Shown one piece after another: positions 30,806 to 40,212 of a stretch of DNA of 64,000 bases. The translations under genes and the position numbers were made by a program. A model generated the notes under the pieces. The model saw only the letters and a program-made list of their open reading frames with translations, was not told where the DNA came from and searched no databases. Each line of letters opens with the position of its first letter. Position 1 is the first letter of the stretch. Source of the DNA: Capra hircus (lineage: Eukaryota > Chordata > Mammalia > Artiodactyla > Bovidae); assembly GCF_001704415.2 (NCBI RefSeq), contig NC_030808.1, forward strand, positions 141,375,089-141,439,088. The letters are read 5' to 3'.

Positions 30806-31040
30806 AGCGTTGACATATATACAAGACCGTGTGCTAAACAGAGAGCTGGTAGGGAGTTGCCGTAGAGCGCAGGGAGCTCAGCTCAGTGCTCTGTGACGAC
30901 CTGGAGGGCTGGGACGAGAGGTGGGAGGGAGGCCCACGAGGGAGTGGATATATCTATATGTATAGTTGATTCACTTTGTTGTACAGCAGAAACTAGCACA
31001 AGATTGTAAAGCAATTATATTAATATTCCAATTCATTAAA
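30806..31040 (+). mobile_element. L1 3' end
   Basis: 'ttgacatatatacaagaccg' through 'cgcagggagctcagctcagt' and 'gattcactttgttgtacagc' to 'ccaattcattaaaac'. This is the typical ruminant L1 3' terminus. Its last 85 or so bases form part of the left arm of the inverted repeat. Confidence 0.8.
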
Positions 31041-31138
31041 ACATGAGCTGGCAGAATTCCAAGCTTGTCATTGGGAACCCCATTCAAAGGACACAGAGTC
31101 CAGTGCGGGACTCACTTGCTGTAACTGAGCTTCGTTGT

Positions 31139-31286
31139 TGTTTTACTCGCTCAGTCATATCCGAGTCTTTGTGACCCCGTGGACTGTAGCCCCCCAGGTT
31201 CCTCTGTCCTGACCCAGGGTTTGAGCTCATGCCTCCTGCATTGGCAAGAGGCAGATTCTTTACCACTGAACCACCCAGGAAGCCCA
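31139..31286 (-). mobile_element. Bov-tA SINE, internally deleted (left arm)
   Basis: Tail side at 31139, head end 'ccacccaggaagccc' at 31286. About 50-60 bp of the central body is missing, between 'cctctgtcc' and 'tgacccaggg'. Confidence 0.85.
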
Positions 31287-31361
31287 TAACTTTATTAAGT
31301 GATTAATTATTAAGCCCATAACTTTATTAAGTTATGATTAATACACTAATAAATGTATTTC

Positions 31362-31557
31362 GACTTCCTTGGTGACTCAGACAGTAAAGTGTCTGCCTAC
31401 AAGGCGGGAGACCCGGGTTTAATCCCTGGGTTGGGAATATCCCCTGGAGAAGGGAATGGCAACCCACTCCAATATTCTTGCTGGAAAATGCCATGGACAG
31501 AGGAGCCTGGGGGGCTACAGTTCACGGTGTCACAAAGACGTGGACATGACAGCAACT
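31362..31557 (+). mobile_element. Bov-tA SINE (right arm)
   Basis: It runs from the head 'gacttccttggtgactcaga' to the tail 'agcaactaaaacaacaac'. The tail joins 'gaagctcagtgagagc', the inverted copy of the left-arm junction. Its head is preceded exactly by 'aaatgtatttc', one half of the flanking duplication of the composite insert. Confidence 0.85.
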
Positions 31558-31752
31558 AAAACAACAACGAAGCTCAGTGAGAGCAAGTGAGTCCCACGCT
31601 GGACTCTGTGTCCTTTGAAGGGGGTTCCCAATGACCAGCTTTGAATTCTGCCAGCTCGTGTTTTAATGAATTGGAATATTAATATAATTGCTTTACAATG
31701 TTGTGTTAGTTTCTGCTGTACAACAAAGTGAATCAACTATACATATACACAC

Positions 31753-33017
31753 GCTAGTAAAGTAATGCTCAAAATTCTCCAAGCCAGGCTTCAGCAATAT
31801 GTGAACCATGAACTTCCAGATGTTCAAGCTGGTTTTAGAAAAGGCAGAGGAACCAGAGGTCAAATTGCCAACACCTGCTGGATCATCGAAAAAGCAAGAG
31901 AGTTCCAGAAAACATCTATTTCTGCTTTATTGACTTTGCCAAACCTTTGACTGTGTGGATCACAATAAGCTATGGAAAATGAATATTTTCCACTGAATAT
32001 TCAAGAGATGGGCATACTAGACCACCTGACCTGCCTCTTGAGAAACTTATATGCAGGTCAGGAAGCAACAGTTAGAACTGGACATGGAGCAACAGACTGG
32101 TTCCAAATCGGAAAAGGAGTACGTCAAGGCTGTATATTGTCACCCTGCTTATTTAACTTCTATGCAGAGTACATCATGAGAAACGCTGGGCTGGAAGAAG
32201 CACAAGCTGGAATCAAGATTGCCGGGAGAAATCTCAATAACCTCAGATATGCAGATGACACCACCCTTATGGCAGAAAGGGAAGAGGAACTAAAAAGCCT
32301 CTTGATGAAAGTGAAAGAGGAGAGTGAAAAAGCTGGCTTAAAGCTCAACATTCAGAAAACGAAGATCATGGCATCTGGTCCCATCACTTCATGGGAAGTA
32401 GATGGGGAAACAGTGGAAACAGTGTCAGACTTTATTTTTTTGGGCTCTGAAATCACTGAAGATGGTGATTGCAGCCATGAAATTAAAAGTCGCTTACTCC
32501 TTGGAAGGAAAGTTATGACTAACCTAGATAACATATTCAAAAACAGAGACATTACTTTGCCAACAAAGGTCCATCTAGTCAAGGCTATGGTTTTTCCAGT
32601 GGTCATGTATGGATGTGAGAGTTGGACTGTGAAGAGAGCTGAGCACTGAAGAATTGATGCTTTTGAACTGTGGTGTTGGAGAAGACTCTTGAGAGTCTCT
32701 TGGACTGCAAGGAGATCCAACCAGTCCATTCTAAAGGAGATCAGCCCTGGGTGTTCATTGGAAGGACTGATGCTAAAGCTGAAACTCCAGTACTTTGGCA
32801 AAGAGTTGACTCACTGGAAAAGACCCTGATGCTGGGAGGGATTGGAGGCAGGAGGAGAAGGGGACGACAGAGGATGAGATGGCTGGATGGCATCACCAAC
32901 TCGATGGACATGAGTTTGAGTGAACTCCGGGAGTCGGTGATGGACAGGGAGGCCTGGCGTGCTGCGATTCATGGGGTCGCAAAGAGTTGGACATGACTGA
33001 GCAACTGAACTGAACTG
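31753..33017 (+). mobile_element. BovB, 5'-truncated, end of a composite insertion
   Basis: The copy starts in the reverse transcriptase fingers ('gtaaagtaatgctcaaaatt') only a few bases from the end of the right arm. It runs to a canonical 3' end at 33017, followed directly by 'aaatgtatttc'. It is internally damaged near 31930-32000 and 32790-32815. Confidence 0.95.
31765..32649 (+). pseudogene. BovB reverse transcriptase fragment
   Basis: The frame at 31765-31950 holds the fingers ('PDVQAGFRKGRGTRGQIANT'). A frameshift destroys motif A near 31920. The 225-codon frame at 31972-32649 retains 'GVRQGCILSPCLF' and the catalytic 'LRYADDTTL' (near residues 91-99) and ends at a stop after 'KRAEH'. 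The C-terminus continues at 32670-32996 in another frame. Confidence 0.9.
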
Positions 33018-33774
33018 AAATGTATTTCATTGCAATGAAAGTGATCACCATGAGCCAATGAAGAATAATTGAAAAGCGATTCTGGATGAATCGTTGAATT
33101 TAATTTCAAATAAATTGAAATTCTTTTCAATTTAACGCATGGAGACATATGGGGACAAAGGAGAAAATGAATAAACCCTGATGTCTGAGCCCATCCACTT
33201 TCTGATAAAGCCCATCAGTGGTTTAGAATGAGGACAAAAGCCCCAAGGAGGCTTCTCCCACCTCCAGTCCAAAGCCTGCTCTCCCTGGTACCTCCTCACC
33301 CCCTATACAGATCGTGTCTCCCCTCCAGTCTCAGGGGTCCCGCATGCGCTGTTCCTTCTATCCGGACACTCTTCCCTCCTCTGCCTCATTGACACCGCTG
33401 AATCAACCTCCGCTCTGGCCTCAGAGCCTGCCTTCCTCCATGAAGCTTTCTCTGCCCTCCCCATGGGCTCAGATCCCCAGAGTTCAGGCTTTTCCAACAG
33501 CCACCCTGCCTCCTGCGGTGGTCTGTGGGGCCAGGTGACATCTGTCTTCTGTGTTCTCTCGGCCACCTGCTCCTGCTCAGGTGAGCAGCACAGACCACGC
33601 AGATGTCGAGCATCCTGAACAAGGCATCCTCACCGTCCTAAGTGCCGTCCTAAGTTTCTCACAGTGAGTTTACACAGTAAATCTGTACAGAGGACCCACC
33701 ACCATACCATTTTATGGATGAGGAGGTTGAGGGATAGTTTAGTTTATCTGGTGTGCAGAAGTCAATGGCTGGGA
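33018..33774. other. Unassigned spacer
   Basis: 33088-33140 is an AT-rich stretch with small self-complementary blocks ('aatttcaaataaattgaaat'). 33240-33620 is GC-rich with overlapping open frames and no recognisable domain. Confidence 0.45.
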
Positions 33775-34045
33775 CAACTCTGGTGGCACAGTGGATCTGC
33801 CTGCCAAGGCAGAGGACACAGGTTTGATGTCTGGTCCAGGAAGCTCCCATACATCATGGAGCAGTGAAACCAACGTGCCGCAGCTACTGAGCCTGTACAC
33901 CTGGCGCCTGTGCTTGGCAACAAGAGAAACCACTGCAATGACGAGTCCACGCACCGCAGGGAAGAGCAGCCCTCACTCGCCGCAACTAGAGAGAGCCCGC
34001 ACAAAGCAAAGGAGATCACAGCCAGAATTAAATAGATAAGTAAAT
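33775..34045 (+). mobile_element. CHR-type tRNA-Glu SINE, long form
   Basis: Head 'gacaactctggtggcacagt', box 'ggtttgatgtctggtccagg', long CHR body ('caacaagagaaaccactgca', 'ccgcaactagagagagcccg') and an A/T-rich 'taaatagataagtaaataa' tail. A similar 'caatggctgggac'/'caatggttggtgg' pair flanks it as a likely decayed TSD. Confidence 0.88.
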
Positions 34046-34642
34046 AACGTTTTTAAAGGCCAATGGTTGGTGGGGGCAGAGTCCGAATTCCAGCGACTTT
34101 TCTCTATTGAGCTAAAGAGTCCCCGACTTCTTCTTAAATTAGGTCTGGCTTTGACTGAGTTATCCAGACAATCATCCTATAATTGACTTCCCTCAGAGCC
34201 CCTTGGACCTCGATTTATAATCCAAAGCGCAAAAGGGCAACAGATACACCTTCCAGTCTTTCCAGACTATGCCTGGGTGTGACGGGCAGTCCCTGAGCTG
34301 TCTCCCATCTTTTACCTGGTTACCTGCATGGGGCTCTCTGGAAGGGAGGGACCAAGAAAACAGGTAAAAGGATCCCATCCCTGGGAACCTCATTGGAGGC
34401 AGAGGTAATAGACATCATTGTCCCACGAGGAGGTGAAACCTGTCCCGTGTCCTGCCATGAGGAGGTGGGGATTCCCTCTGCTTCTCCAGCAAAATTAAAT
34501 GAATGGATGAATGAGTGCATAAATTCTACCAGCAATGCTGATAGCAACATGGTGGCCACTTTCAGAGATTAAAGGGGATTCCTCCTGAGACACAATCACA
34601 CACTCCTTATCAGTCTTTTACAAGTGAGTGAGAATTAGCAGT
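34046..34642. other. Unassigned spacer
   Basis: No repeat or gene is recognised. Short open frames only. Confidence 0.4.
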
Positions 34643-34702
34643 GGGCTTCCCTGGTGGCTCAGATGGTAAAGGATCTGCCTGCAATGCAGGAGACCCAGGT
34701 TA
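34643..34702 (+). mobile_element. Bov-tA tRNA head fragment
   Basis: Only the first 60 or so bases are left ('gggcttccctggtggctcag', 'ctgcctgcaatgcaggagac'). It is a tRNA-derived SINE head, not a tRNA gene: the acceptor stem and 3' half are missing. Confidence 0.8.
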
Positions 34703-35657
34703 GAGTTTAGTATTAACTTGCCCTCCTCCTGCCCACTGACCGCTGGCTGTGTAGAAAAGAGAAGGGTTGGTGGATCACCTGGGTTCCGAAAGGCTGAGGG
34801 ATTTAAAATGCCAGAAGGGACGCTGATACCATCTTTGTCCAACTTCCAGTCTTTGCTGGACTGGCCCTACTTCCCTTGTAAACCCCAGAGATGCAATTTG
34901 GTACCTAAGAACCCAGAGTGGGGACCTTAGGAAGACCTAGTCTGGTTTTAGGATCAATTCATGCCTGTATACCCTGTCCTCTGGGGACAGATGACAGCAA
35001 GCTGCTGTGAGCCTGGCCCCTTGGCCACGGTGTGCACAACCTTGGCCCTCTGGGGACCCCAAGAGGCTCCACACAGGCCCACGATCCACCTGCTGCAAGG
35101 TCCCAGCCCCAGAGAGAATAGGAGCACTTCTGCTGCCCAGGGCCACTCTGGCTCCTGTGGCCTGGCCCCCAGTCCCATCTCCTCCTGGCAAGTGGTTAGA
35201 GTCTCTCAGCACTAGCTGCTGTGCCAGGCCCTGTGTTGGGACCAGAATGTCGCAATAGGGAATGACCCGCCCTGAAGACCTTCTGATGGCTTGAGGAAAT
35301 GTGTGTGTATTTCAGAAGCAGCCCAGTGCTGTTCAGAGAATGCATGCTGGGTTTCCAGGCCAGGATTGCCCATGCGGCTGTGCGCTTGGACCTCAACTTT
35401 GTGGGGACTCCCCTGAGTGAGTCTAGCTCCTCCAGCCTGGGGGTCCCCTTCTGCTATCACAACTGCAGGTTCTGAATCCCAGTGCCACTTCTCAGTCGTC
35501 TGTGAGGCTTTGCACAGACATTGCTGCCAGCCTGCATCATCCTAACTTGACTATAAATTACCCTGAACTAAGCTTTGAGTGCAAATACTCCATTAACATG
35601 TTGACCTCATCTGTGTATAGCAATTGGTCCTGATTTGGGGTATTCTGTATGCCCCCT
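34703..35657. other. Repeat-poor spacer
   Basis: 34940-35260 is GC-rich and open in several frames on both strands. None shows a domain. No repeat is recognised. Confidence 0.4.
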
Positions 35658-35877
35658 GAAGAGAAAGTGAAATTTGCTCTGTCGTTTCTGACTCTTTGTG
35701 ATCCCCTGGACTAAAGCCCACCAGGTTCCTCTGTCCTTGAGATTCTCCAGGCAAGAATACCGGAGTGGGTATTCTTGCAATTCCCTTCTCCAGGGAAAAT
35801 TCCTGACCCAGGGAACAAACCCGTGTCTCCTGAATTGCAGGCAGATTCCTTACTATCTGAGCCACAGGGAAGCCCCT
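35658..35877 (-). mobile_element. Bov-tA SINE
   Basis: Reversed body with a short internal duplication ('gagtgggtattcttgcaatt'), then the reversed head ('actatctgagccacagggaa'). Confidence 0.88.
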
Positions 35878-35887
35878 AAGTCCCTAG

Positions 35888-36486
35888 TTCAGTTCAGTTC
35901 AGTCGTGTGGACTCTTTGTGACCCCATAAACTGCAGCATGCCAGGCCTCCCTGTCCATCACCAGCTCCTGGAGTCCACCCAAACCCATGCCCATTGACTC
36001 AGTGATGCCATCCAACCATCTTATCCTCTGTCGTCCCCTTCTCCTCCCGCCCTCAATCTTTCCCAGCATCAGGGTCTTTTCAAATGAGCCAACTCTTCGC
36101 ATGAGGTGGCCAGAGTACTGGAGTTTCAGCTTCAGCATCAGTCCTTCCAGTGAATATTCAGGACTGATTTCCTTTAGGATGGACTGGTTGAATCTCCTTG
36201 CAGTCCAAGGGACTCTCAAGAGTCTTCTCCAACACCACAGTTCAAAAGCATCAGTTCTTCAGTGCTCAACTTTCTTTATAGTCCAACTCTCACATCCATA
36301 TGTGACGACTGACAAAACTGTGGCCTTGACTAGACGGACCTTTGTTGACAAAGTAATGTCTCTGCTTTTCAATACGCTGTCTAAGTTGGTCACAATTTTC
36401 CTTCCAAGGAGTAAGTGTCTTTTAATTTCATGGCTGCAATCACCATCCTCAGTGATTTTGGAGCCCAGAAAAATAAAGTCAGTCAC
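35888..36486 (-). mobile_element. BovB 3' end, 5'-truncated
   Basis: It runs from the 3' tail 'cagttcagttcagtcgtgtg' to 'aaaaataaagtcagtcac'. The minus frames 36259-36696 and 35899-36219 read the BovB C-terminal region ('DGDCSHEIKRHLLLGRKIVT', '[15 protein letters not shown]'). Confidence 0.93.
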
Positions 36487-37806
36487 AAGCCAGTTGTTAA
36501 TGTTGGGGAGCACTGGAAAAGGCTGGAGGACAGGAGCCAGGAGAGGAAAAAGCCTGTGGTGGCAGGCTTCCAGGAGGACAGAACCTGTGCAGGTGGGTTG
36601 GCGGCTCTCCGCCTGGTGAGGTGATGGGAGGCAGGCGTTGCTGAGGGCAGAGGGAAGCCGTGCAGGTTTACTGGAGCTGGAGAGAGATCCCAGCAAGGGA
36701 GGAGGACAGAGCTATGTGGAGGAGGGCCTCTGCCTCACTAGCACTTTCTGGGTGGACCACGGTAGTTCATGCAAGATGACGTTATGTTTAGCAGGATTTT
36801 AATTGTATCTGAGACTTCCAGGCCATTTTACAAGGCTTTAAAACACTGGACTCATTTCACACCATTCTTATATTGGAGACAAGAGTGTTGTTTTCATTTT
36901 ATAGAGTGAACTGAGCAAACGCTGGCTCCAGGTCACAGTCACATAGCTCCAGTCAGCAACTAGGCAGAGACGTAAATTCCAGAACTGCTGGCTCCCAGAG
37001 GACAGCCCGCTCCAGGCAGGACCTTGGCTTTATCCCGGCCCCTCCCAGGTGCAGATGCCACCTCTGGGCCCCGCCTGCGATGGGGGTTCCAGAAAAGGGG
37101 AGTGAGGAGGCCCAGGTGGAAAGCAATAGGTGGAGTTGATGGGACGGAGGTGGGGGTGGTGGGGGGAGGGGAAACGCTTGCAGGGAGCCCCACCTGGGAG
37201 GCACTCAGAGGCACCTAGCTGCAGGGAGAAGTCTCTTCAGTGGCTCCTTGGTCTCGCTCCTCTCTGAGCGCAGGTGGGCTACTCACACACTCCATCCATC
37301 ACCTCCACACAAAGCACCTGCCCTGCCATTCTCTCCCCTCTCCTAAATCAGCACTAATGGTCGCCGGCCAACAGAGGGGCTCTCTGGTCCTAGAGTCCAC
37401 TCAGTCATGCACACACACCCTGGGGGCATCCAGGCCTGGTGGGAAATGGTGTATCTCTCCTGCAGAGGGGATGGGGAGCCCTGGGGACGGGAGCTCTGTG
37501 TTTGAGTATAGATGGAGCATCTTGGGGCCACAAGGCAGAGATATAATAGCAGGTCCTCCAAGGAGAGGAGACTGGTGGGAGGCCTGGGCAGAAAAGCTGG
37601 TGTCTTGAAAGGCTATGCCCTTGGGTGAATGAAAAGTGAACCCACAGTGAGGAGGGGACAGCCAGCCAGGACTCCTGCCATGGGCTTGTTCTGGGCAGAG
37701 AGGAAAAAGTCTTTTATGTGAATTCATAACCACCATGGCCCAAGGTCTCTATGTGTATGGCCACAAAGTCTTTGAGCAAAAAAAAAATGAATTTAATTTA
37801 GGTTTG
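36487..37806. other. Repeat-poor GC-rich spacer
   Basis: No repeat is seen. Open frames overlap on both strands (36953-37218, 37240-37736) without recognisable domains. A run of G-rich sequence ('ggaggtgggggtggtggggg') lies near 37145. Confidence 0.4.
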
Positions 37807-37807
37807 T

Positions 37808-38075
37808 GGACTTCTCTGATAATCCAGTGATTAAGACTCTGCCTGCCAATGTAGGGGTCACAGCTTCGATCCCCTGGTCGGGGAGGATCCCACGTGCCAT
37901 GGGACAAGTAAGCTCACGCACTGCAACTACCGAGCCTGAGCTCCAGAGCTCAAGAGAAGTCACCGCAGTGAGAAGCCCGTGCACCACAACTGGAGAAAGC
38001 TTGTGTGCAGCAATCAAAAGCCCATGTACCGCAAGGCAGACTCAGTGCAACGGAAAATAAACACATATTTTTTCT
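37808..38075 (+). mobile_element. CHR-type tRNA-Glu SINE, long form
   Basis: 'gacttctctgataatccagt', 'cttcgatcccctggtcgggg', then the CHR body ('ctgcaactaccgagcctgag', 'accacaactggagaaagctt') and an A/T-rich tail at 38050-38075. Confidence 0.88.
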
Positions 38076-38832
38076 AAAGTGGGTTTGTCATGTCTCTGGG
38101 TGACTGGAAAAAACAATGGTAAATAAATTTTAATTCTCAAACTCACATGGAAATGCAATATATCTAGAAGAGCCAAGTATTTTTGGAGGGGTGGGGGAAA
38201 AGCAAAATTGGAGGACTTAACATGATTTGATTTCAAGATAGACTTTAAAACTGGAATAATCAGGACAGTGGTCCTGAGGACAGACAACTAGATCAATGAG
38301 ACAACAGAATCCAGAAACAGACCCAGACTTGGTCAATTGACTTTTGGCAAAAGAACTGACACATTTCAATGGGAAAGGAAAGCCAGGAAGCTGGAACGAA
38401 TGATGTCTACATCAGAAAAATGAACCGAACGAAACATAAAAGTCAACTCACAGTGGATTATTAACTCAAATGTGATAACTTAAAATTGATCATCAGATTT
38501 CACAGAAACTAAAAATTACTGAGAAAATGAACCAGCCACGCTGGAAAGAAATATTTGCAACACACACAACTGACAAAAGATTTGTATCCAGAATGCATAC
38601 AAAGTTGCTGCAATGTGGTAATAGAATAAAGCAATGCAAAATTTAAGAAGACAAAAGACCCAATAAAAATATGGGCCAAAATCTGGAAAAATATTTCACA
38701 TGAGAAAGTATAGAAATGGCAAAAAAAAAAAAAAAAAAAAAAACCACTTGAGAAAGTGTTCAGCATTTTCAGTCATCAGGGAAATTCAAATTAACACCAC
38801 CATGAAGTCACTATACCAATATTTTTGGTGGT

Positions 38833-39013
38833 GTTCAGTCGCTAAGTCATGTCTGACTCTTTTCAACCCCATGGACTATAGCACACCAAGCTTCCCTGTC
38901 CTTCACCATCTCCCAGAGTTTGCTCAGATTCATGTCAACTGAGTCGGTGAAGCCATCCAATCATCTCATCCTTTGTTGTCCCCTTCTCCTGCCTTTAATC
39001 TTTCTCAGCATCA
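38833..39013 (-). mobile_element. BovB 3' fragment in L1
   Basis: 'gttcagtcgctaagtcatgt' to 'ctttctcagcatca': the BovB 3' terminal 180 or so bases, reversed. Confidence 0.88.
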
Positions 39014-39110
39014 AAATTTATATGTAATATTCATAGTAGCTTAAGCATCATAGCCAACAATTGGAGCCAATCCACATGGCTAGCAGTATAAGAGTGAATA
39101 AACAAATGTG

Positions 39111-39221
39111 AAGTGGCAACCCACTCCAGTGTTCTTGCCTGGAGAATCCCAGGGATGGGGGAGCCTGGTGGGCTGCCGTCTATGGGGTTGCACAGAGTCG
39201 GACGACTGAAGCGACTTAGCA
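39111..39221 (+). mobile_element. Bov-tA body fragment in L1
   Basis: Only the 3' body is present ('agtggcaacccactccagtg' to 'gaagcgacttagca'), flanked by 'aacaaatgtga' on both sides. It inserted as a head-less copy. Confidence 0.85.
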
Positions 39222-39417
39222 AACAAATGTGAAATACCTATACAATGGAATATCACTCAGAAATAAAGAGGAACACACGATCAAGACAACCAACAACACG
39301 GAGAGGTATCAAAAATGTTTCACTGAGTGGAAGAAGCCAGAAGTCAAAGAATTCGAACTGTGAAAGTCTGTTTCTTTGATGTCCTAACTGACATGTGTAC
39401 ACTACTATATATAACAT

Positions 39418-39624
39418 GCTTCCCTGATGGCTTAGCAGGTTAAGAATCTGCCTGCAGTGCAGGAGACCCAGGTTCAATCCCTGGGCTGAGAAGATCCCCT
39501 GGAGGAGGAAATGACAACCCACTCCTGTATCCTTGTTTAAATATTCCCATGGACTGAGGAGCCTGGGGGGTTTCAGTCCAAAGGGTCACACAGAGTCGGA
39601 TACGACTGAGTAACTAAACCCTAT
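39418..39624 (+). mobile_element. Bov-tA SINE in L1
   Basis: Complete head and body: 'gcttccctgatggcttagca' to 'ggatacgactgagtaactaa'. Confidence 0.9.
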
Positions 39625-39812
39625 GCGTAAAGTGGATGACCAACAAGAACCTACCGTACAGTTCCAGGAACTCTACTCAGCGCTCCGTGGTGATCCAAAT
39701 GGGAAGGAAATCCAAAAATGAGGCAATGTACGTGTATGTGTGACTGATTCACTTTGCTGTACAGCAGAAACTGACACAGCATTGCAAAGCAACTATAATA
39801 AAACTTGAGAAA

Positions 39813-40212
39813 ACAATTACCCATAAGTCTTTAGCCCACAGATAACCGCTATGAAAAAATAAAGTAGCCCTAGAAATATGTGTGGTGGCTACCGCCTAGG
39901 TGGAGAGTGTGAAGATGGCCTGGCAAGGGGCACAAGGAACCTCTCTGGCTTGATGCAAACATCCTATTTTTGATGGCATGTGAATTTCACAGTGCAAGAC
40001 TTGTCAGAATGCATAGGGCAGGCTTGCTGAAGAAGTACAGTGGACTCCCTCCCAGAATTTGGTGTGGATGTCAAGACTGACGATGCTACACACACACATC
40101 AAAAGAGGGTGTGAAAGAGTTCATTGCTTACAAAAGTGAGGTCCCTGGGAAGGACAGGCCTTCAGTCAGGCCCGCAATGTCCTGAGAGAGCAAAGTCTGC
40201 AGGCTGGACAGA
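39813..40212. other. Unassigned spacer
   Basis: No repeat or gene is recognised between the two L1 blocks. A short (CA)n lies at about 40087-40099. Confidence 0.4.

Larger units (their letters stand above)
30956..31747. repeat. Large inverted repeat (near-palindrome)
   Basis: The arms 30956-31144 and 31557-31747 are reverse complements with about ten differences in 190 bases by eye. Each holds the L1 3' end plus about 100 bp of non-repeat sequence. Inside them, Bov-tA copies in opposite orientation (31139-31286 minus and 31362-31557 plus) extend the symmetry. The centre (31288-31360) is AT-rich and contains 'cccataactttattaagt' twice. Confidence 0.92.
38085..39812 (+). mobile_element. L1 (ORF2 3' part and 3' UTR), broken by four insertions or tracts
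   Basis: Old L1 ORF2 sequence ('gaggacttaacatgatttga', 'gaaagaaatatttgcaacac', 'catcagggaaattcaaatta') continues after the insertions with 'tacaatggaatatcactcag' and 'gtggaagaagccagaag'. The 3' tail ('gattcactttgctgtacagc' to 'taataaaactt') ends at about 39812. An (A)n tract at 38720-38742 interrupts it. No long frame survives. Confidence 0.8.

Noticed and set aside
30806..31040. Novel 3' UTR of a host gene
   Set aside because: The block order matches the ruminant L1 3' end seen again at 39630-39812 and 47882-48149.
34643..34702. tRNA gene
   Set aside because: The tRNA-like text is the head of a Bov-tA SINE, as in many other places in the window. The cloverleaf cannot be completed.
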